Assembly (NCBI RefSeq): GCF_049670895.1
Contig: NZ_CP187170.1
Length of the DNA stretch: 64,000 bases
Source of the DNA: Pasteurella sp049670895
Lineage (GTDB): Bacteria > Pseudomonadota > Gammaproteobacteria > Enterobacterales > Pasteurellaceae
Direction: 5' to 3' (one strand)
The notes beneath the pieces were generated by a model that had not been told where the DNA came from, did no database searches, and saw only the letters and a program-made list of their open reading frames with translations. Below, piece after piece: positions 35,833 through 46,587 of the stretch. Position 1 is the stretch's first letter, and each line of letters starts with the position of its first letter. A program made the translations under genes and the position numbers.

Positions 35833-38800
35833 ATGGCAGATTCCCCCGACATCGTCCAGCGTATCACTCAACGCATCAATGCCTTTCCTCGCTCTACCAT
35901 GCAGCTCGGGGCACCGTGTGATGTCGTCATGCCTGCCGCTCGGGTCGGAGATATCATCAATCATACTAGCTTTTGGTCTGCCTTAGCCGGTGCCGTGGTC
36001 GGGGCTTGCATTACCGCGGGGATTTTTGCACTCGCCTCGGTTGCCGTCGCTGCTGTGGGTATCACTGGCGGTTTAGCTGCCCCTATTGCTGCCGCTGTAC
36101 TGGGAGGTGTCGCCACTTGGGCTGTTTCTGATGGTATAGAAAAAATCACCTCCGCCGTCACTAACTTTGTAAATGAAGCTATTGGCGGTGAACCCTCTGG
36201 GCCTATTTCCAAAGGGGCTGATAATGTTTTCGTCAACGGCAAACCCTTAGCGATGGTGGATTTAGCATTAAGCGTTGCCTGTACAAGACACTCCCCCGAA
36301 CAAAAAATTGCACAAGGCAGCGAAACCGTCTTTGTCCATAATAAAGCCGTTGCCCGCAAAGGGGATAAAACCGAATGCAGTGCAACTATCGCTGAAGGCT
36401 CTCCTAATGTCTTTATCGGTTCTGGACAAGTCACCTATTTAGAAATGAAGTCTGAGTTTACTGGTTTTCAACGAGCATTACTGTTTGCTGTAGAGTTTGT
36501 TATTCCTCCAACCGCCCTATTTGGTAAAGGAATCGGGAAAGGATTGGCCAACTTAGGAAAAGCATTAGTCACAAAAGGCCCGCGTGCTGGTGCTGCATTA
36601 GCAGCAAAAATGGCAGGAAGAGCAGCAAAAGGCATTGCGAAAAGTGCCACTCGTAAAGCACAGCAAGCCACAAAACTGGCTAAAGCTGCAGGACGCGGTA
36701 TGGCTAAGGGGGCAAAAGCGGTCGAGCGTGGCGTGGCTAAAGGGGCAAAAGCAGTCGGTAGTGGAATTGGGAAAGGTGTTAAGCAAGCAGGTAAGATTGC
36801 ACGCGGAAAAACCTTAGGTTGTGCCAAGTGTGCATTTAAAGAGAATACTGGAATAAAACGCTTTAGCGAAGCCGTGAAAAAGTTTTTCAAAGGCGACCCC
36901 ATCGATGTATTAAGCGGTCAAGTCGTTGAACAGCGAGTGGATTTCACCCTCGGGCAAACTATTCCCCTTTCCTTTATTCGCACTTGGGCAAGAAGCAAAG
37001 AAAACGATTTTGCCGATGGCTTATGTGGGCGTTATTGGGTCGATAATTTCTCAGAATATGCCGAAGTCTCAGATAATGGGCAACAGATTAACATCGCGAC
37101 CTGTGAAGGCACTTATTTACGTTTTGCTCTGCCTCAGGGGGCAACGGGTGCGGTGAATCCTGACCATCCCGACTATACGCTGATTCGCCACCGAGACTAT
37201 CTTGAGTTATTCCATCGTGAAACGCAACTTGCCAAACTTTTCTATTTTTCTGAAGTGCCTCAACTCAATCCAGATGATGAGCCAAGCGGTACAGAGACAA
37301 ACGCCGATGCCGATTTCACCTATCCACCGCTAACCGATGGTCGTTACTTAATTTCCGCTTGGTTAGATACGTTTGATAATGCCGTACAGTTTCATTATAA
37401 CGAACACTCGTGGTTGGAAGCGGTTTCACATACCGACGGCATTCTTCTCACCCTGAGCTACCAAGACGAGTGGCTACACCAAATTACTCGTGTCGATAAC
37501 GGACAACAGGAAGTATTGGCAACCTATCAGCAAAATGAGCAAGGGGCGTTAGTGGAAAGCGATGCCTTGCTCGACTTCCATTTATTTTATGACTATGACG
37601 AGAGGTTTAATCTCACCCGTTGGGCAGATAACGATAAAACTTGGGTTACCTATGAATATGACCCACAAGGGCGAGTGATTCACAGTATTGGGGCTGAAGG
37701 ATTTTACCCTGTTTGGTTTCATTATGAAAACAATCGCACCACGGTGTTAGACAGCCAACAACGTGCCACCGTCTATGACTATGACAGTCATCTCATGAAA
37801 CCCCTCACCATTACCTCACCGAGTGGGGCGAAAACGCAGTTTAAATACGACCGTTATGGCAATCTCCTCACGCAAACCTTCCCAGATGGCAAACAAGTCA
37901 CCTTTGACTACCTTGAACAAACAGGGTTAGTCACCTGCTTTACCGATACCGCAGGCAATCAATGGCATTATGACTATGATGAAAACGAGCAGCTGTGCAA
38001 ACTGACTGACCCACTCGGGCGAGTTTGGACAAAAACAGAACAGCGTTCGCTGGCAAAAAACAGCGAAAATCCGACCGCATGTATCACCTTATTCACCGCC
38101 CCTGATGGCACCACGACAGAGTTTGTGCGTAATCAATATGGTTTATTAACCGAGGTAAAAAGCACCTTCGGTAAACAGCAACACGCCGAGCATTTTCACT
38201 ACGACCCAAGGCATCGCCTTGTGGAAAGTCAGGATGCTGAACAACGCCGTATTCAGTTAAGCTATGACAATCAAGACCGTCTCACTCGCTTTACCAATGC
38301 ACGAGGGCACCAATGGCAGTATGGCTACACGCCACAGCATAAACTGACACGCATTGCCCGACCAAACCAAAGCGAAGAAAAGCAACAATATGACCGACAC
38401 GGTAACCTGATTCGTTATACCGATGCCAATGGGGTGGATTGGCAGTTAAACTACGGGGCGTTTGACTTGCTCATCGAGAAAATCGATGGTGAAGGCAACC
38501 GTTGGCGATATGATTATGACAAAGACAGTCTACACCTAAGCCAAGTCACTAACCCGAAAGGTGAAACCTACCGCTACACCTTCAACGAAAGCGGGCAAGT
38601 GGTAGAAGAAATCGATTTTGCCAATCATCGTTGGCGTTATACCTATAACGACAATGGCACCTTAAGCACGCTCACGGATGGCGAAGGCAATGTAAACCAT
38701 TATGAATACGACAGTGCTAACCATCTCATTCGCCTGATGACGGCAGATGATACCTTTGTCTACCACTATGACAAGGTGGGACGAGTGACTGCCATTCAAA

Positions 38801-40521
38801 GCCTACAGGGTGAGTTGCAGTTTGAATACGACCTCAAAGACCGCATTATCAAAGAAGTGCAAAACGTGGGTGAAATCCACCGCACTTATGATGATGAAAC
38901 CCAAACCCTGACTCGCACCTTATTTCTTAAAGACGAGCAAGGGCAACTTAACACCACCTCGCCGATTATCACCACCTTCAAATACAATGCCGTGGGTGAG
39001 TTGATTCAATTGGATTTACCCGAAACAAAGGGTCAAAAACACGGATTATTTTTCCAATACGACCAAAACGGCAATGAAATCCACCGCTACTCTCCTCAAG
39101 GTTTTATACTCAACCAACGTTTTGATGAGATGGATTGCTTGATTCAACAGCGAGCAGGTTGGGAGCCGAGTGCTTTTTTTGATAAACACGAACTGCGCGC
39201 CACAGGGATTGATGCCCCAAGTTTTGCCGAAGTCAACCAACGCTATGGCTACGATAAGGCTTTAAACACGATTGAAACCAAAGACAAAGGCGAGCAACGT
39301 TATTTTACCCTCAATAAAAACAACCAAATCACTCAGGTTCACAATCAAAATCATGAGCAGGAGCGTTATGGCTATGATGAGTGTGGTTACTTAACCCAAC
39401 AGGCTCAGGGCTTATCCCTTGGATTTGGGATTAAGGAAGAAGAACGTCATGTTCGACACCAAGATATTTACCAACAAGGGCATCAACTCAATCGCCTTAA
39501 CGACAACCATTATCGCTACGACAAAGCTGGCAGATTAACCGAAAAAACCGAAATCCGAGACGGTTTTCGTAAACAAACCACCTACTTCCGCTGGAATGCG
39601 AATAATCAACTCACGGGCATCACCAACAATCAAGGCGAAGTGTGGTATTATCAATACGATGCCCTTGGGCGACGGATTTCAAAAGCATGTCCGCAACAAC
39701 AGCTGAGAATCACCTACCTGTGGGACGGCGACCAACTGGCTTACACCCAAACCGTTAAACAAGACAAACTGATAAGCCAACGCCACAGCGTGTTTCACGG
39801 CTGGCAACTCATCGCCCAACAGGACTGTTATCAGCAAAGCCAACAAACTCTAGACGGCAATAAAACTGAATGGAAGCATGAAACCCACTATGCCATCACT
39901 CAACCCAATGGCAAAGTGCTAGGTTTGCTCAGCCCAGAAGGCAAACTGAAATGGAAAGATGAAAAGCGAAGCGTATGGGGATTACTGTTCCCAAATGATT
40001 ATCGCAAAACCAGCCCGCTAGACCCACAGTTTTTATTTGCAGGGCAATATACTGACCAAGAAAGTGGCTTAGCCTATAACCGCTTCAGATACTATGACCC
40101 AGAGAGTGGGAATTATATTTCGAGTGACCCGATTGGGTTGAAGGGTGGGGAAACGCCTTATCGTTATGTACATAATGTTTTAGATTTTCTTGATCCGTTT
40201 GGGTTGGCTGGGTGTGCAAAGTACCGCCAAATATATCTTAAAGCATTCCCAAGAATGAAAAAGTTCATCGGCACAGGAAAACTTGAAGTGCATCATAGAA
40301 TACCTCAAATATTTATTGGAAAAGGAAGATTGTTTCCAGAATCCATGAGAACATCATTGTCTAACTTACAAGGCTTACCAAGAGATATTCATAGAAAGAT
40401 AGTAACTCCAGCTTGGGAAGCTTTCCGTAAAACGGATCCTAATGCCACAAGAGCAGAAATAGTTAAATTTGCTATGGATATGGATAAAAAAATTGCTGAA
40501 TATATTAATATAATAAATTAA
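35833..40521 (+). CDS. rhs: Second full PAAR-Rhs T6SS effector, HNH-like tip as in the first
   Basis: 1562 residues. The layout is that of the 8525 gene and the tip is identical in sequence. Differences: it starts MADSPDIV instead of MMTELDIV, the membrane-helix region is shorter (AAVGITGGLAAPIAAAVLGG), and the core lacks a His-rich insert (LPETKGQ against LPAHASHNETNHHNTTGQ). It has no eagR gene of its own; its promoter is presumably in the conserved leader. It is the only other gene in the window that is complete from PAAR through core to toxin, so it is a likely expressed effector. Confidence 0.92.
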   Translation: MADSPDIVQRITQRINAFPRSTMQLGAPCDVVMPAARVGDIINHTSFWSALAGAVVGACITAGIFALASVAVAAVGITGGLAAPIAAAVLGGVATWAVSDGIEKITSAVTNFVNEAIGGEPSGPISKGADNVFVNGKPLAMVDLALSVACTRHSPEQKIAQGSETVFVHNKAVARKGDKTECSATIAEGSPNVFIGSGQVTYLEMKSEFTGFQRALLFAVEFVIPPTALFGKGIGKGLANLGKALVTKGPRAGAALAAKMAGRAAKGIAKSATRKAQQATKLAKAAGRGMAKGAKAVERGVAKGAKAVGSGIGKGVKQAGKIARGKTLGCAKCAFKENTGIKRFSEAVKKFFKGDPIDVLSGQVVEQRVDFTLGQTIPLSFIRTWARSKENDFADGLCGRYWVDNFSEYAEVSDNGQQINIATCEGTYLRFALPQGATGAVNPDHPDYTLIRHRDYLELFHRETQLAKLFYFSEVPQLNPDDEPSGTETNADADFTYPPLTDGRYLISAWLDTFDNAVQFHYNEHSWLEAVSHTDGILLTLSYQDEWLHQITRVDNGQQEVLATYQQNEQGALVESDALLDFHLFYDYDERFNLTRWADNDKTWVTYEYDPQGRVIHSIGAEGFYPVWFHYENNRTTVLDSQQRATVYDYDSHLMKPLTITSPSGAKTQFKYDRYGNLLTQTFPDGKQVTFDYLEQTGLVTCFTDTAGNQWHYDYDENEQLCKLTDPLGRVWTKTEQRSLAKNSENPTACITLFTAPDGTTTEFVRNQYGLLTEVKSTFGKQQHAEHFHYDPRHRLVESQDAEQRRIQLSYDNQDRLTRFTNARGHQWQYGYTPQHKLTRIARPNQSEEKQQYDRHGNLIRYTDANGVDWQLNYGAFDLLIEKIDGEGNRWRYDYDKDSLHLSQVTNPKGETYRYTFNESGQVVEEIDFANHRWRYTYNDNGTLSTLTDGEGNVNHYEYDSANHLIRLMTADDTFVYHYDKVGRVTAIQSLQGELQFEYDLKDRIIKEVQNVGEIHRTYDDETQTLTRTLFLKDEQGQLNTTSPIITTFKYNAVGELIQLDLPETKGQKHGLFFQYDQNGNEIHRYSPQGFILNQRFDEMDCLIQQRAGWEPSAFFDKHELRATGIDAPSFAEVNQRYGYDKALNTIETKDKGEQRYFTLNKNNQITQVHNQNHEQERYGYDECGYLTQQAQGLSLGFGIKEEERHVRHQDIYQQGHQLNRLNDNHYRYDKAGRLTEKTEIRDGFRKQTTYFRWNANNQLTGITNNQGEVWYYQYDALGRRISKACPQQQLRITYLWDGDQLAYTQTVKQDKLISQRHSVFHGWQLIAQQDCYQQSQQTLDGNKTEWKHETHYAITQPNGKVLGLLSPEGKLKWKDEKRSVWGLLFPNDYRKTSPLDPQFLFAGQYTDQESGLAYNRFRYYDPESGNYISSDPIGLKGGETPYRYVHNVLDFLDPFGLAGCAKYRQIYLKAFPRMKKFIGTGKLEVHHRIPQIFIGKGRLFPESMRTSLSNLQGLPRDIHRKIVTPAWEAFRKTDPNATRAEIVKFAMDMDKKIAEYINIIN

Positions 40522-40531
40522 TGGAGAGAAA

Positions 40532-41131
40532 ATGAATAAAGAAAAACTATTATCTAAAATTAACGAACTATCTTCTAAAAGTGAACTCGTTAAATTTTAT
40601 CCCTCAAATCCAATAAATGTTATAAAGGGAATGGGGCGTATTATTGGAGAAACAGATAAACAGCATATTGATTTTCTGAAAATTTTTAATGGTATGTCAA
40701 TCTTAGACTATTGTTTTTGGGGTTTCAAAAATCCTAAACTAGAACCTAGAAATATATATGAAGAGATGATGAATGTATGGCAAAGAAATAATTTTACTAC
40801 ATTTAATTTCTGGTGTATCGCTGGTAATAGTGTTGGGGAGTATTTTGGATACACCTCTAAAAAGAATAGCGAAGGCAATCATTTTATAGCTTATTTAAAT
40901 GAAAACAATCCCGAAGAGATTATTATTGTATCTTCGTCATTTGATATTTTTCTAGAAAAATTCATATATTCATCATTAGAAGCCTTAAAAAAAGATAGTG
41001 AAACTCTAGATATTGATTACTCTATTTTCTTTGACCAAAATAAAAAAATTATTGGTGATATCGAACTGAAAATTTATTTAGAAGATAAATCTGATATTAT
41101 TAATTTAATTGATTTACATAAGAAAAAATAG
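40532..41131 (+). CDS. SUKH family immunity protein, second copy
   Basis: Protein identical to the one at 13269, with the same GGAGAG ribosome site, 10 bp after the Rhs stop. It lies inside the 13.76-kb duplicated block. Confidence 0.82.
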   Translation: MNKEKLLSKINELSSKSELVKFYPSNPINVIKGMGRIIGETDKQHIDFLKIFNGMSILDYCFWGFKNPKLEPRNIYEEMMNVWQRNNFTTFNFWCIAGNSVGEYFGYTSKKNSEGNHFIAYLNENNPEEIIIVSSSFDIFLEKFIYSSLEALKKDSETLDIDYSIFFDQNKKIIGDIELKIYLEDKSDIINLIDLHKKK

Positions 41132-41179
41132 ATTATAATACCACAAACTCATGTTTAATAAATTGCTTAATTCCTTTTT

Positions 41180-41674
41180 CAACAGCGAGCAGGTTGGGAG
41201 CCGAGTGCTTTTTTTGATAAACACGAACTGCGTGCCACAGGAATTGATGCCCCAAGTTTTGCCGAGGTCAACCAACGCTATGGCTACGATAAGGCTTTAA
41301 ACACGATTGAAACCAAAGACAAAGGCGAGCAACGTTATTTTACCCTCAATAAAAACAACCAAATCACTCAGGTTCACAATCAAAATCATGAGCAGGAGCG
41401 TTATGGCTATGATGAGTGTGGTTACTTAACCCAACAGGCTCAGGGCTTATCCCTTGGATTTGGGATTAAGGAAGAAGAACGTCATGTTCGACACCAAGAT
41501 ATTTACCAACAAGGGCATCAACTCAACCGCCTTAACGATAACCATTACCGCTACGACAAGGCTGGCAGATTAACCGAAAAAACCGAAATCCGAGACGGTT
41601 TTCGTAAACAAACCACCTACTTCCGCTGGAATGCCAATAATCAACTCACGGGCATCACCAACAATCAAGGTGAA
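41180..41674 (+). pseudogene. Rhs core fragment of orphan cassette 1, second copy
   Basis: Copy of 13917-14411 with the same entry point (QQRAGWEPSAFF), no start codon and no preceding junction repeat. Confidence 0.85.
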
Positions 41675-42580
41675 GTGTGGTATTATCAATACGATGCCCT
41701 TGGGCGACGCATTTCAAAAGCATGTCCACAACAGCAGCTGAGAATCACCTACCTGTGGGACGGCGACCAACTGGCTTACACCCAAACCGTTAAACAAGAC
41801 AAACTGGTAAGCCAACGCCACAGCGTGTTTCACGGCTGGCAACTCATCGCCCAACAGGACCGTTATCAGCAAAGCCAACAAACCCTAGACGGCAATAAAA
41901 CTGAATGGAAGCATGAAACCCACTATGCCATCTGCCAACCAAACGGACAAGTGCTTGCCTTGCTCAACCAACAAGGCAAACTGAAATGGAAAGATGAAAA
42001 GCGAAGCGTATGGGGATTACTGTTCCCAAATGATTATCGCAAAACCAGCCCGCTAGACCCACAGCTTTTATTCGCAGGGCAATACACCGACCAAGAAAGT
42101 GGCTTAGCCTATAACCGCTTTAGATACTATGACCCTGAGAGTGGGAATTATATCAGCTCAGATCCGATTGGGTTGAATGGTGGGGAAACGCCTTATCGTT
42201 ATGTACATAATGTTTTAGATTTTCTTGATCCGTTTGGGTTGGCTGGGTGCCCCGTGTCCAAATATGAAGTAGGAACTTTTGATGATTTAAAAAGACGCTC
42301 TATAGCTGGAGATAACCTAGATATTCATCATGTAGTGCAAAAACATCCTGCTGGACAGGTTATTTCTGGATATGATCCTAGTAAAGCCCCATCAATTGCA
42401 ATACCTAAAGCTGAACATATGCAAATTCCAACAATGAAAGGGGAATATACTGGATCAGCTAGAGATTTATTAGCAAAAGATATTAGTGACTTAAGAAAAT
42501 ATACAAAAGCTCCAAACTCTGCAATTAAAGAATTGATAGCACTTAATAAATCAATGTTTCCATCTGTATTTAGCAAATAA
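41675..42580 (+). CDS. Orphan Rhs-CT cassette 1 (HNH-like tip), second copy
   Basis: 301-residue product identical to that of 14412, tip with DIHHVVQKHPAGQ. It follows the same core GTG start and is linked to the same partner gene 13 bp downstream. Confidence 0.8.
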   Translation: MWYYQYDALGRRISKACPQQQLRITYLWDGDQLAYTQTVKQDKLVSQRHSVFHGWQLIAQQDRYQQSQQTLDGNKTEWKHETHYAICQPNGQVLALLNQQGKLKWKDEKRSVWGLLFPNDYRKTSPLDPQLLFAGQYTDQESGLAYNRFRYYDPESGNYISSDPIGLNGGETPYRYVHNVLDFLDPFGLAGCPVSKYEVGTFDDLKRRSIAGDNLDIHHVVQKHPAGQVISGYDPSKAPSIAIPKAEHMQIPTMKGEYTGSARDLLAKDISDLRKYTKAPNSAIKELIALNKSMFPSVFSK

Positions 42581-42593
42581 TAAGGAATTTTAC

Positions 42594-42962
42594 ATGGATA
42601 TGAGAGAAATATTTATAAAACAAATTTATCAACAGATAGGAGTGGAGGGAATTAATATGATAACTTCCATACTTAACGACCCGCCAGGGAGAAAGCCAAA
42701 ACAAAAACTGAAAGAATTATCTGAATATTTTAATAGCAAATCTGAAGATGAAAAGAAAAAAATGATAGAGATCATAGAGTTGTCTATTAATTCCACCATA
42801 TTTAATATGCTGTGTGTTTTCGATCAAGTTAATAAATTAGATGACAATATAGATAATATCAAATTATCTATTCTTTGCAACAATCAAGAAATCTTATTAA
42901 ATGATTTCACCAAACAAGACTTACACGATTTATTTAATATTGAAACTGGTAATACGAGATAA
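42594..42962 (+). CDS. Putative immunity protein for cassette 1, second copy
   Basis: Identical to the 122-residue protein at 15331. Family not recognised. Confidence 0.6.
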   Translation: MDMREIFIKQIYQQIGVEGINMITSILNDPPGRKPKQKLKELSEYFNSKSEDEKKKMIEIIELSINSTIFNMLCVFDQVNKLDDNIDNIKLSILCNNQEILLNDFTKQDLHDLFNIETGNTR

Positions 42963-43025
42963 AGGAGCTGCAATAAAATTAGAAGGTAATACTTTTACTC
43001 AACCATGAACACCTCATTATGAAGC

Positions 43026-43126
43026 CCCCGATGCCGCTCGTTTATAACGAGTGGCTTACTCTTTTTCTTCACAACAAGTGGTCATTTTCTCTCTAAATTT
43101 TACACTTTTTTAGAATAAAGTGACCC
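43026..43126 (+). repeat. Junction repeat copy 11 (left of a tandem pair)
   Basis: Duplicate of copy 1, cut short at AAAGTGACCC in the same way. Confidence 0.88.
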
Positions 43127-43127
43127 T

Positions 43128-43231
43128 CCGATGCCGCTCGTTTATAACGAGCGGTTTACTCTTTTTCTTCACAACAAGCGGTCACTTTCTCTTTAAATTT
43201 TGCATTTTTTGGGAATAAAGTGCCCCCTTGT
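43128..43231 (+). repeat. Junction repeat copy 12 (right of a tandem pair)
   Basis: Duplicate of copy 2: exact ACAAGCGGTC and the G-C state of the fourth stem pair. Confidence 0.9.
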
Positions 43232-44828
43232 AGCCCCCAGAAAAGACGAGCAAGGGCAACTTAACACCACCTCGCCGATTATCACCACCTTCAAATACAA
43301 TGCCGTGGGTGAGTTGATTCAATTGGATTTACCGGCTCACGCAAGCCATAACGAAACAAATCACCACAATACAACGGGTCAAAAACACGCATTATTTTTC
43401 CAATACGACCAAAACGACAATGAAATCCACCGCTACTCTCCTCAAGGGTTTATACTCAACCAACGTTTTGATGAGATGGATTGCTTGATTCAACAGCGAG
43501 CAGGTTGGGAGCCGAGTGCTTTTTTTGATAAACACGAACTGCGCGCCACAGGGATTGATGCCCCAAGTTTTGCCGAAGTCAACCAACGCTATGGCTACGA
43601 TAAGGCTTTAAACACGATTGAAACCAAAGACAAAGGCGAGCAACGTTATTTTACCCTCAATAAAAACAACCAAATCACTCAGGTTCACAATCAAAATCAT
43701 GAGCAGGAGCGTTATGGTTATGATGAGTGTGGTTACTTAACCCAACAGGCTCAGGGCTTATCCCTTGGATTTGGGATTAAGGAAGAAGAACGTCATGTTC
43801 GACACCAAGACATTTACCAACAAGGGCATCAACTCAACCGCCTTAACGACAACCATTACCGCTACGACAAGGCTGGCAGATTAAGCGAAAAAACCGAAAT
43901 CCGAGACGGTTTTCGTAAACAAACCACCTACTTCCGCTGGAATGCGAATAATCAACTCACGGGCATAACCAACAATCAAGGTGAAGTGTGGTATTATCAA
44001 TACGATGCCCTTGGGCGACGGATTTCAAAAGCATGTCCGCAACAACAGCTGAGAATCACCTACCTGTGGGACGGCGACCAACTGGCTTACACCCAAACCG
44101 TTAAACAAAACAAACTGGTAAGTCAACGCCACAGCGTGTTTCACGGCTGGCAGCTCATCGCCCAACAAGACCGTTATCAGCAAAGCCAACAAACTCTAGA
44201 CGGCAATAAAACCGAATGGAAAAATGAAACCCACTATGCCATCACTCAACCCAATGGCAAAGTGCTTGGTTTACTCAGCCCAGAAGGTAAACTGAAATGG
44301 AAAGATGAAAAGCGAAGCGTATGGGGCTTGCTGTTCCCAAATGATTATCGCAAAACCAGCCCGCTAGACCCACAGCTTTTATTTGCAGGGCAATATACTG
44401 ACCAAGAAAGTGGCTTAGCCTATAACCGCTTCAGATATTATGACCCAGAGAGTGGGAATTATATTTCGAGTGACCCGATTGGGTTGAATGGTGGGGAACG
44501 ACCGTTTGGGTATGTGGGCAATCCGCTGGATTGGGTGGATTTGTTTGGGTTGGCTGGGTGTGAAGCTTTATCGAAAATTGATAAGAGCGGGAAAGTTCTT
44601 CAAAGTACAACTACCAAAAAGGGTATACAAAAAGTAGATCGTATATTTAATAATAAAAATGAAACTCAAAATTGGGCTTCAAAACAGCTTGGAGCTTCAA
44701 AAGAAAGAATATATGACAATAACGGGAAATGGATAGGATGGCAAAACAAAGCAGGTGATCAAGTATATTGGGGACATGGAGACTGGGGGAAAGGACAAGG
44801 TTCCTCAACCTTTCCTCATTTAAACTAG
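43200..44828 (+). CDS. Orphan Rhs-CT cassette 2 with amber-truncated tip, second copy
   Basis: Product identical to that of 15937. The TAG at 44826-44828 is present here too, and the 30-codon continuation (DINGTKGHLFLKDK...) runs to 44921, so the nonsense change predates the duplication. Confidence 0.75.
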   Translation: MHFLGIKCPLVAPRKDEQGQLNTTSPIITTFKYNAVGELIQLDLPAHASHNETNHHNTTGQKHALFFQYDQNDNEIHRYSPQGFILNQRFDEMDCLIQQRAGWEPSAFFDKHELRATGIDAPSFAEVNQRYGYDKALNTIETKDKGEQRYFTLNKNNQITQVHNQNHEQERYGYDECGYLTQQAQGLSLGFGIKEEERHVRHQDIYQQGHQLNRLNDNHYRYDKAGRLSEKTEIRDGFRKQTTYFRWNANNQLTGITNNQGEVWYYQYDALGRRISKACPQQQLRITYLWDGDQLAYTQTVKQNKLVSQRHSVFHGWQLIAQQDRYQQSQQTLDGNKTEWKNETHYAITQPNGKVLGLLSPEGKLKWKDEKRSVWGLLFPNDYRKTSPLDPQLLFAGQYTDQESGLAYNRFRYYDPESGNYISSDPIGLNGGERPFGYVGNPLDWVDLFGLAGCEALSKIDKSGKVLQSTTTKKGIQKVDRIFNNKNETQNWASKQLGASKERIYDNNGKWIGWQNKAGDQVYWGHGDWGKGQGSSTFPHLN

Positions 44829-44901
44829 GATATTAATGGAACAAAAGGTCATTTATTCTTAAAGGATAAAATAATAAATAGAAATCAATTAGGAGAGTTT
44901 A

Positions 44902-45318
44902 TTGAATACTTTAATCTTTAATCAACTTGCAGAAATATGTAAAGATACTGGAGATTCAAAAGTTGTTAATTACATCTTTGAAAATGGTATGTTTAACTTC
45001 ACTCTTGAATTAGATAATGATGAAAAAATTAACTTAAAATTTAAAACAAGTAGTGTTTTTGCAGATAATATATCAAATAATAAATTAGAGAATACTGGGC
45101 TTCTGCAGGTATTTAAGCTATCAGAACTATTAACAGTAAAAGATAAGTTTTATATCTCAGATAGTAATTTTAAAGAGTTAATGAATATAAGAAAAATTAA
45201 AGCTAATATGGCTATAGGTTTACTTGAAAAAGAGGTAGACTATTTAATTACATATTCTGGATACAGAGTGATTTTTTCTTTTATAGTTAATTCTAATGAT
45301 AATTTCTATTTAGAGTGA
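44902..45318 (+). CDS. Putative immunity protein for cassette 2, second copy
   Basis: Identical to the protein at 17639, TTG start with GGAGAG upstream. Confidence 0.6.
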   Translation: MNTLIFNQLAEICKDTGDSKVVNYIFENGMFNFTLELDNDEKINLKFKTSSVFADNISNNKLENTGLLQVFKLSELLTVKDKFYISDSNFKELMNIRKIKANMAIGLLEKEVDYLITYSGYRVIFSFIVNSNDNFYLE

Positions 45319-45373
45319 TTAAAATATCTGAACTGCTATCAACAGCTCGTAGGTTGGGTTAGCGATAGCGTAA

Positions 45374-45479
45374 CCCCGATGCCACTCGTTGATAACGAGT
45401 GGCTTATTCTTTTTCTTCACAGAAAGCGGTCACTTTCTCTTTAAATTTTGCACTTTTTTAGAATAAAGTGACCCCTTGT
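45374..45479 (+). repeat. Junction repeat copy 13
   Basis: Duplicate of copy 3 (perfect stem, GAT loop, degenerate USS arm). Confidence 0.88.
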
Positions 45480-45481
45480 AG

Positions 45482-45657
45482 CCATTTACCAACAAGGGCA
45501 TCAACTCAACCGCCTTAACGACAACCATTATCGCTACGACAAAGCTGGCAGATTAACCGAAAAAACCGAAATCCGAGACGGTTTTCGCAAACAAACCACC
45601 TACTTCCGCTGGAATGCGAATAATCAACTCACGGGCATAACCAACAATCAAGGTGAA
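45482..45657 (+). pseudogene. Rhs core fragment of cassette 3, second copy
   Basis: Copy of 18219-18394, entering the core at IYQQGHQLNRLND; no start codon. Confidence 0.82.
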
Positions 45658-46587
45658 GTGTGGTATTATCAATACGATGCCCTTGGGCGACGCATTTCAA
45701 AAGCATGTCCGCAACAACAGCTGAGAATCACCTACCTGTGGGACGGCGACCAACTGGCTTACACCCAAACTGTTAAACAAAACAAACTGACAAGCCAACG
45801 CCACAGCGTGTTTAACGGCTGGCAGCTCATCGCCCAACAAGACCGTTATCAGCAAAGCCAACAAACCTTAGATGGCAATAAAACTGAATGGAAGCATGAA
45901 ACTCACTATGCCATCACTCAACCCAATGGCAAAGTGCTAGGTTTACTCAGCCCAGAAGGTAAACTGAAATGGAAAGATGAAAAGCGAAGCGTATGGGGAT
46001 TACTGTTCCCAAATGACTATCGCAAAACCAGCCCGCTAGACCCACAGCTTTTATTTGCAGGACAATACACCGACCCAGAAAGTGGCTTAGCCTATAACCG
46101 CTTTCGGTATTATGACCCAGAGAGTGGGAATTATATTTCGAGTGACCCGATTGGGTTGAGTGGTGGGGCAACTCCATATAATTATGTCAGCAACCCATGG
46201 CTCTATATCGACCCTTATGGTTTAAAACCAAATCCCATCCTATTTAGTGAATGGATAAACAAAGGTGGCTCAGGCTATTCTAATTATATTAGCGATGTAT
46301 ACACAGGTATTACTAATAATTTTGATAGACGGGTTAGAGAGCATGCAGGGACTAAAGGTCAATTAAGAAAATTACCACTCACAGGAAAATTAACAAGAAA
46401 TCAGGCAAGAAGCGTAGAGCAAGCAATTATTCATCATAGGGAATTGAATGGCATAAAAGGAAAAAATGCAATTAATAGCATCAGCCCTAAACGTGCAATT
46501 TATGATGATGCGATTGCTTGGGGAGAGGATTGGATTCGTAAAAATGATCCAAAATTAGCTCAACAATTAGGAATCAAGAAATGCTAA
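45658..46587 (+). CDS. Orphan Rhs-CT cassette 3 (GIY-YIG tip), second copy
   Basis: 309 residues identical to 18395; tip with VYTGITNNFDRRVREH. Overlaps the immunity gene by 7 bp. Confidence 0.82.
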   Translation: MWYYQYDALGRRISKACPQQQLRITYLWDGDQLAYTQTVKQNKLTSQRHSVFNGWQLIAQQDRYQQSQQTLDGNKTEWKHETHYAITQPNGKVLGLLSPEGKLKWKDEKRSVWGLLFPNDYRKTSPLDPQLLFAGQYTDPESGLAYNRFRYYDPESGNYISSDPIGLSGGATPYNYVSNPWLYIDPYGLKPNPILFSEWINKGGSGYSNYISDVYTGITNNFDRRVREHAGTKGQLRKLPLTGKLTRNQARSVEQAIIHHRELNGIKGKNAINSISPKRAIYDDAIAWGEDWIRKNDPKLAQQLGIKKC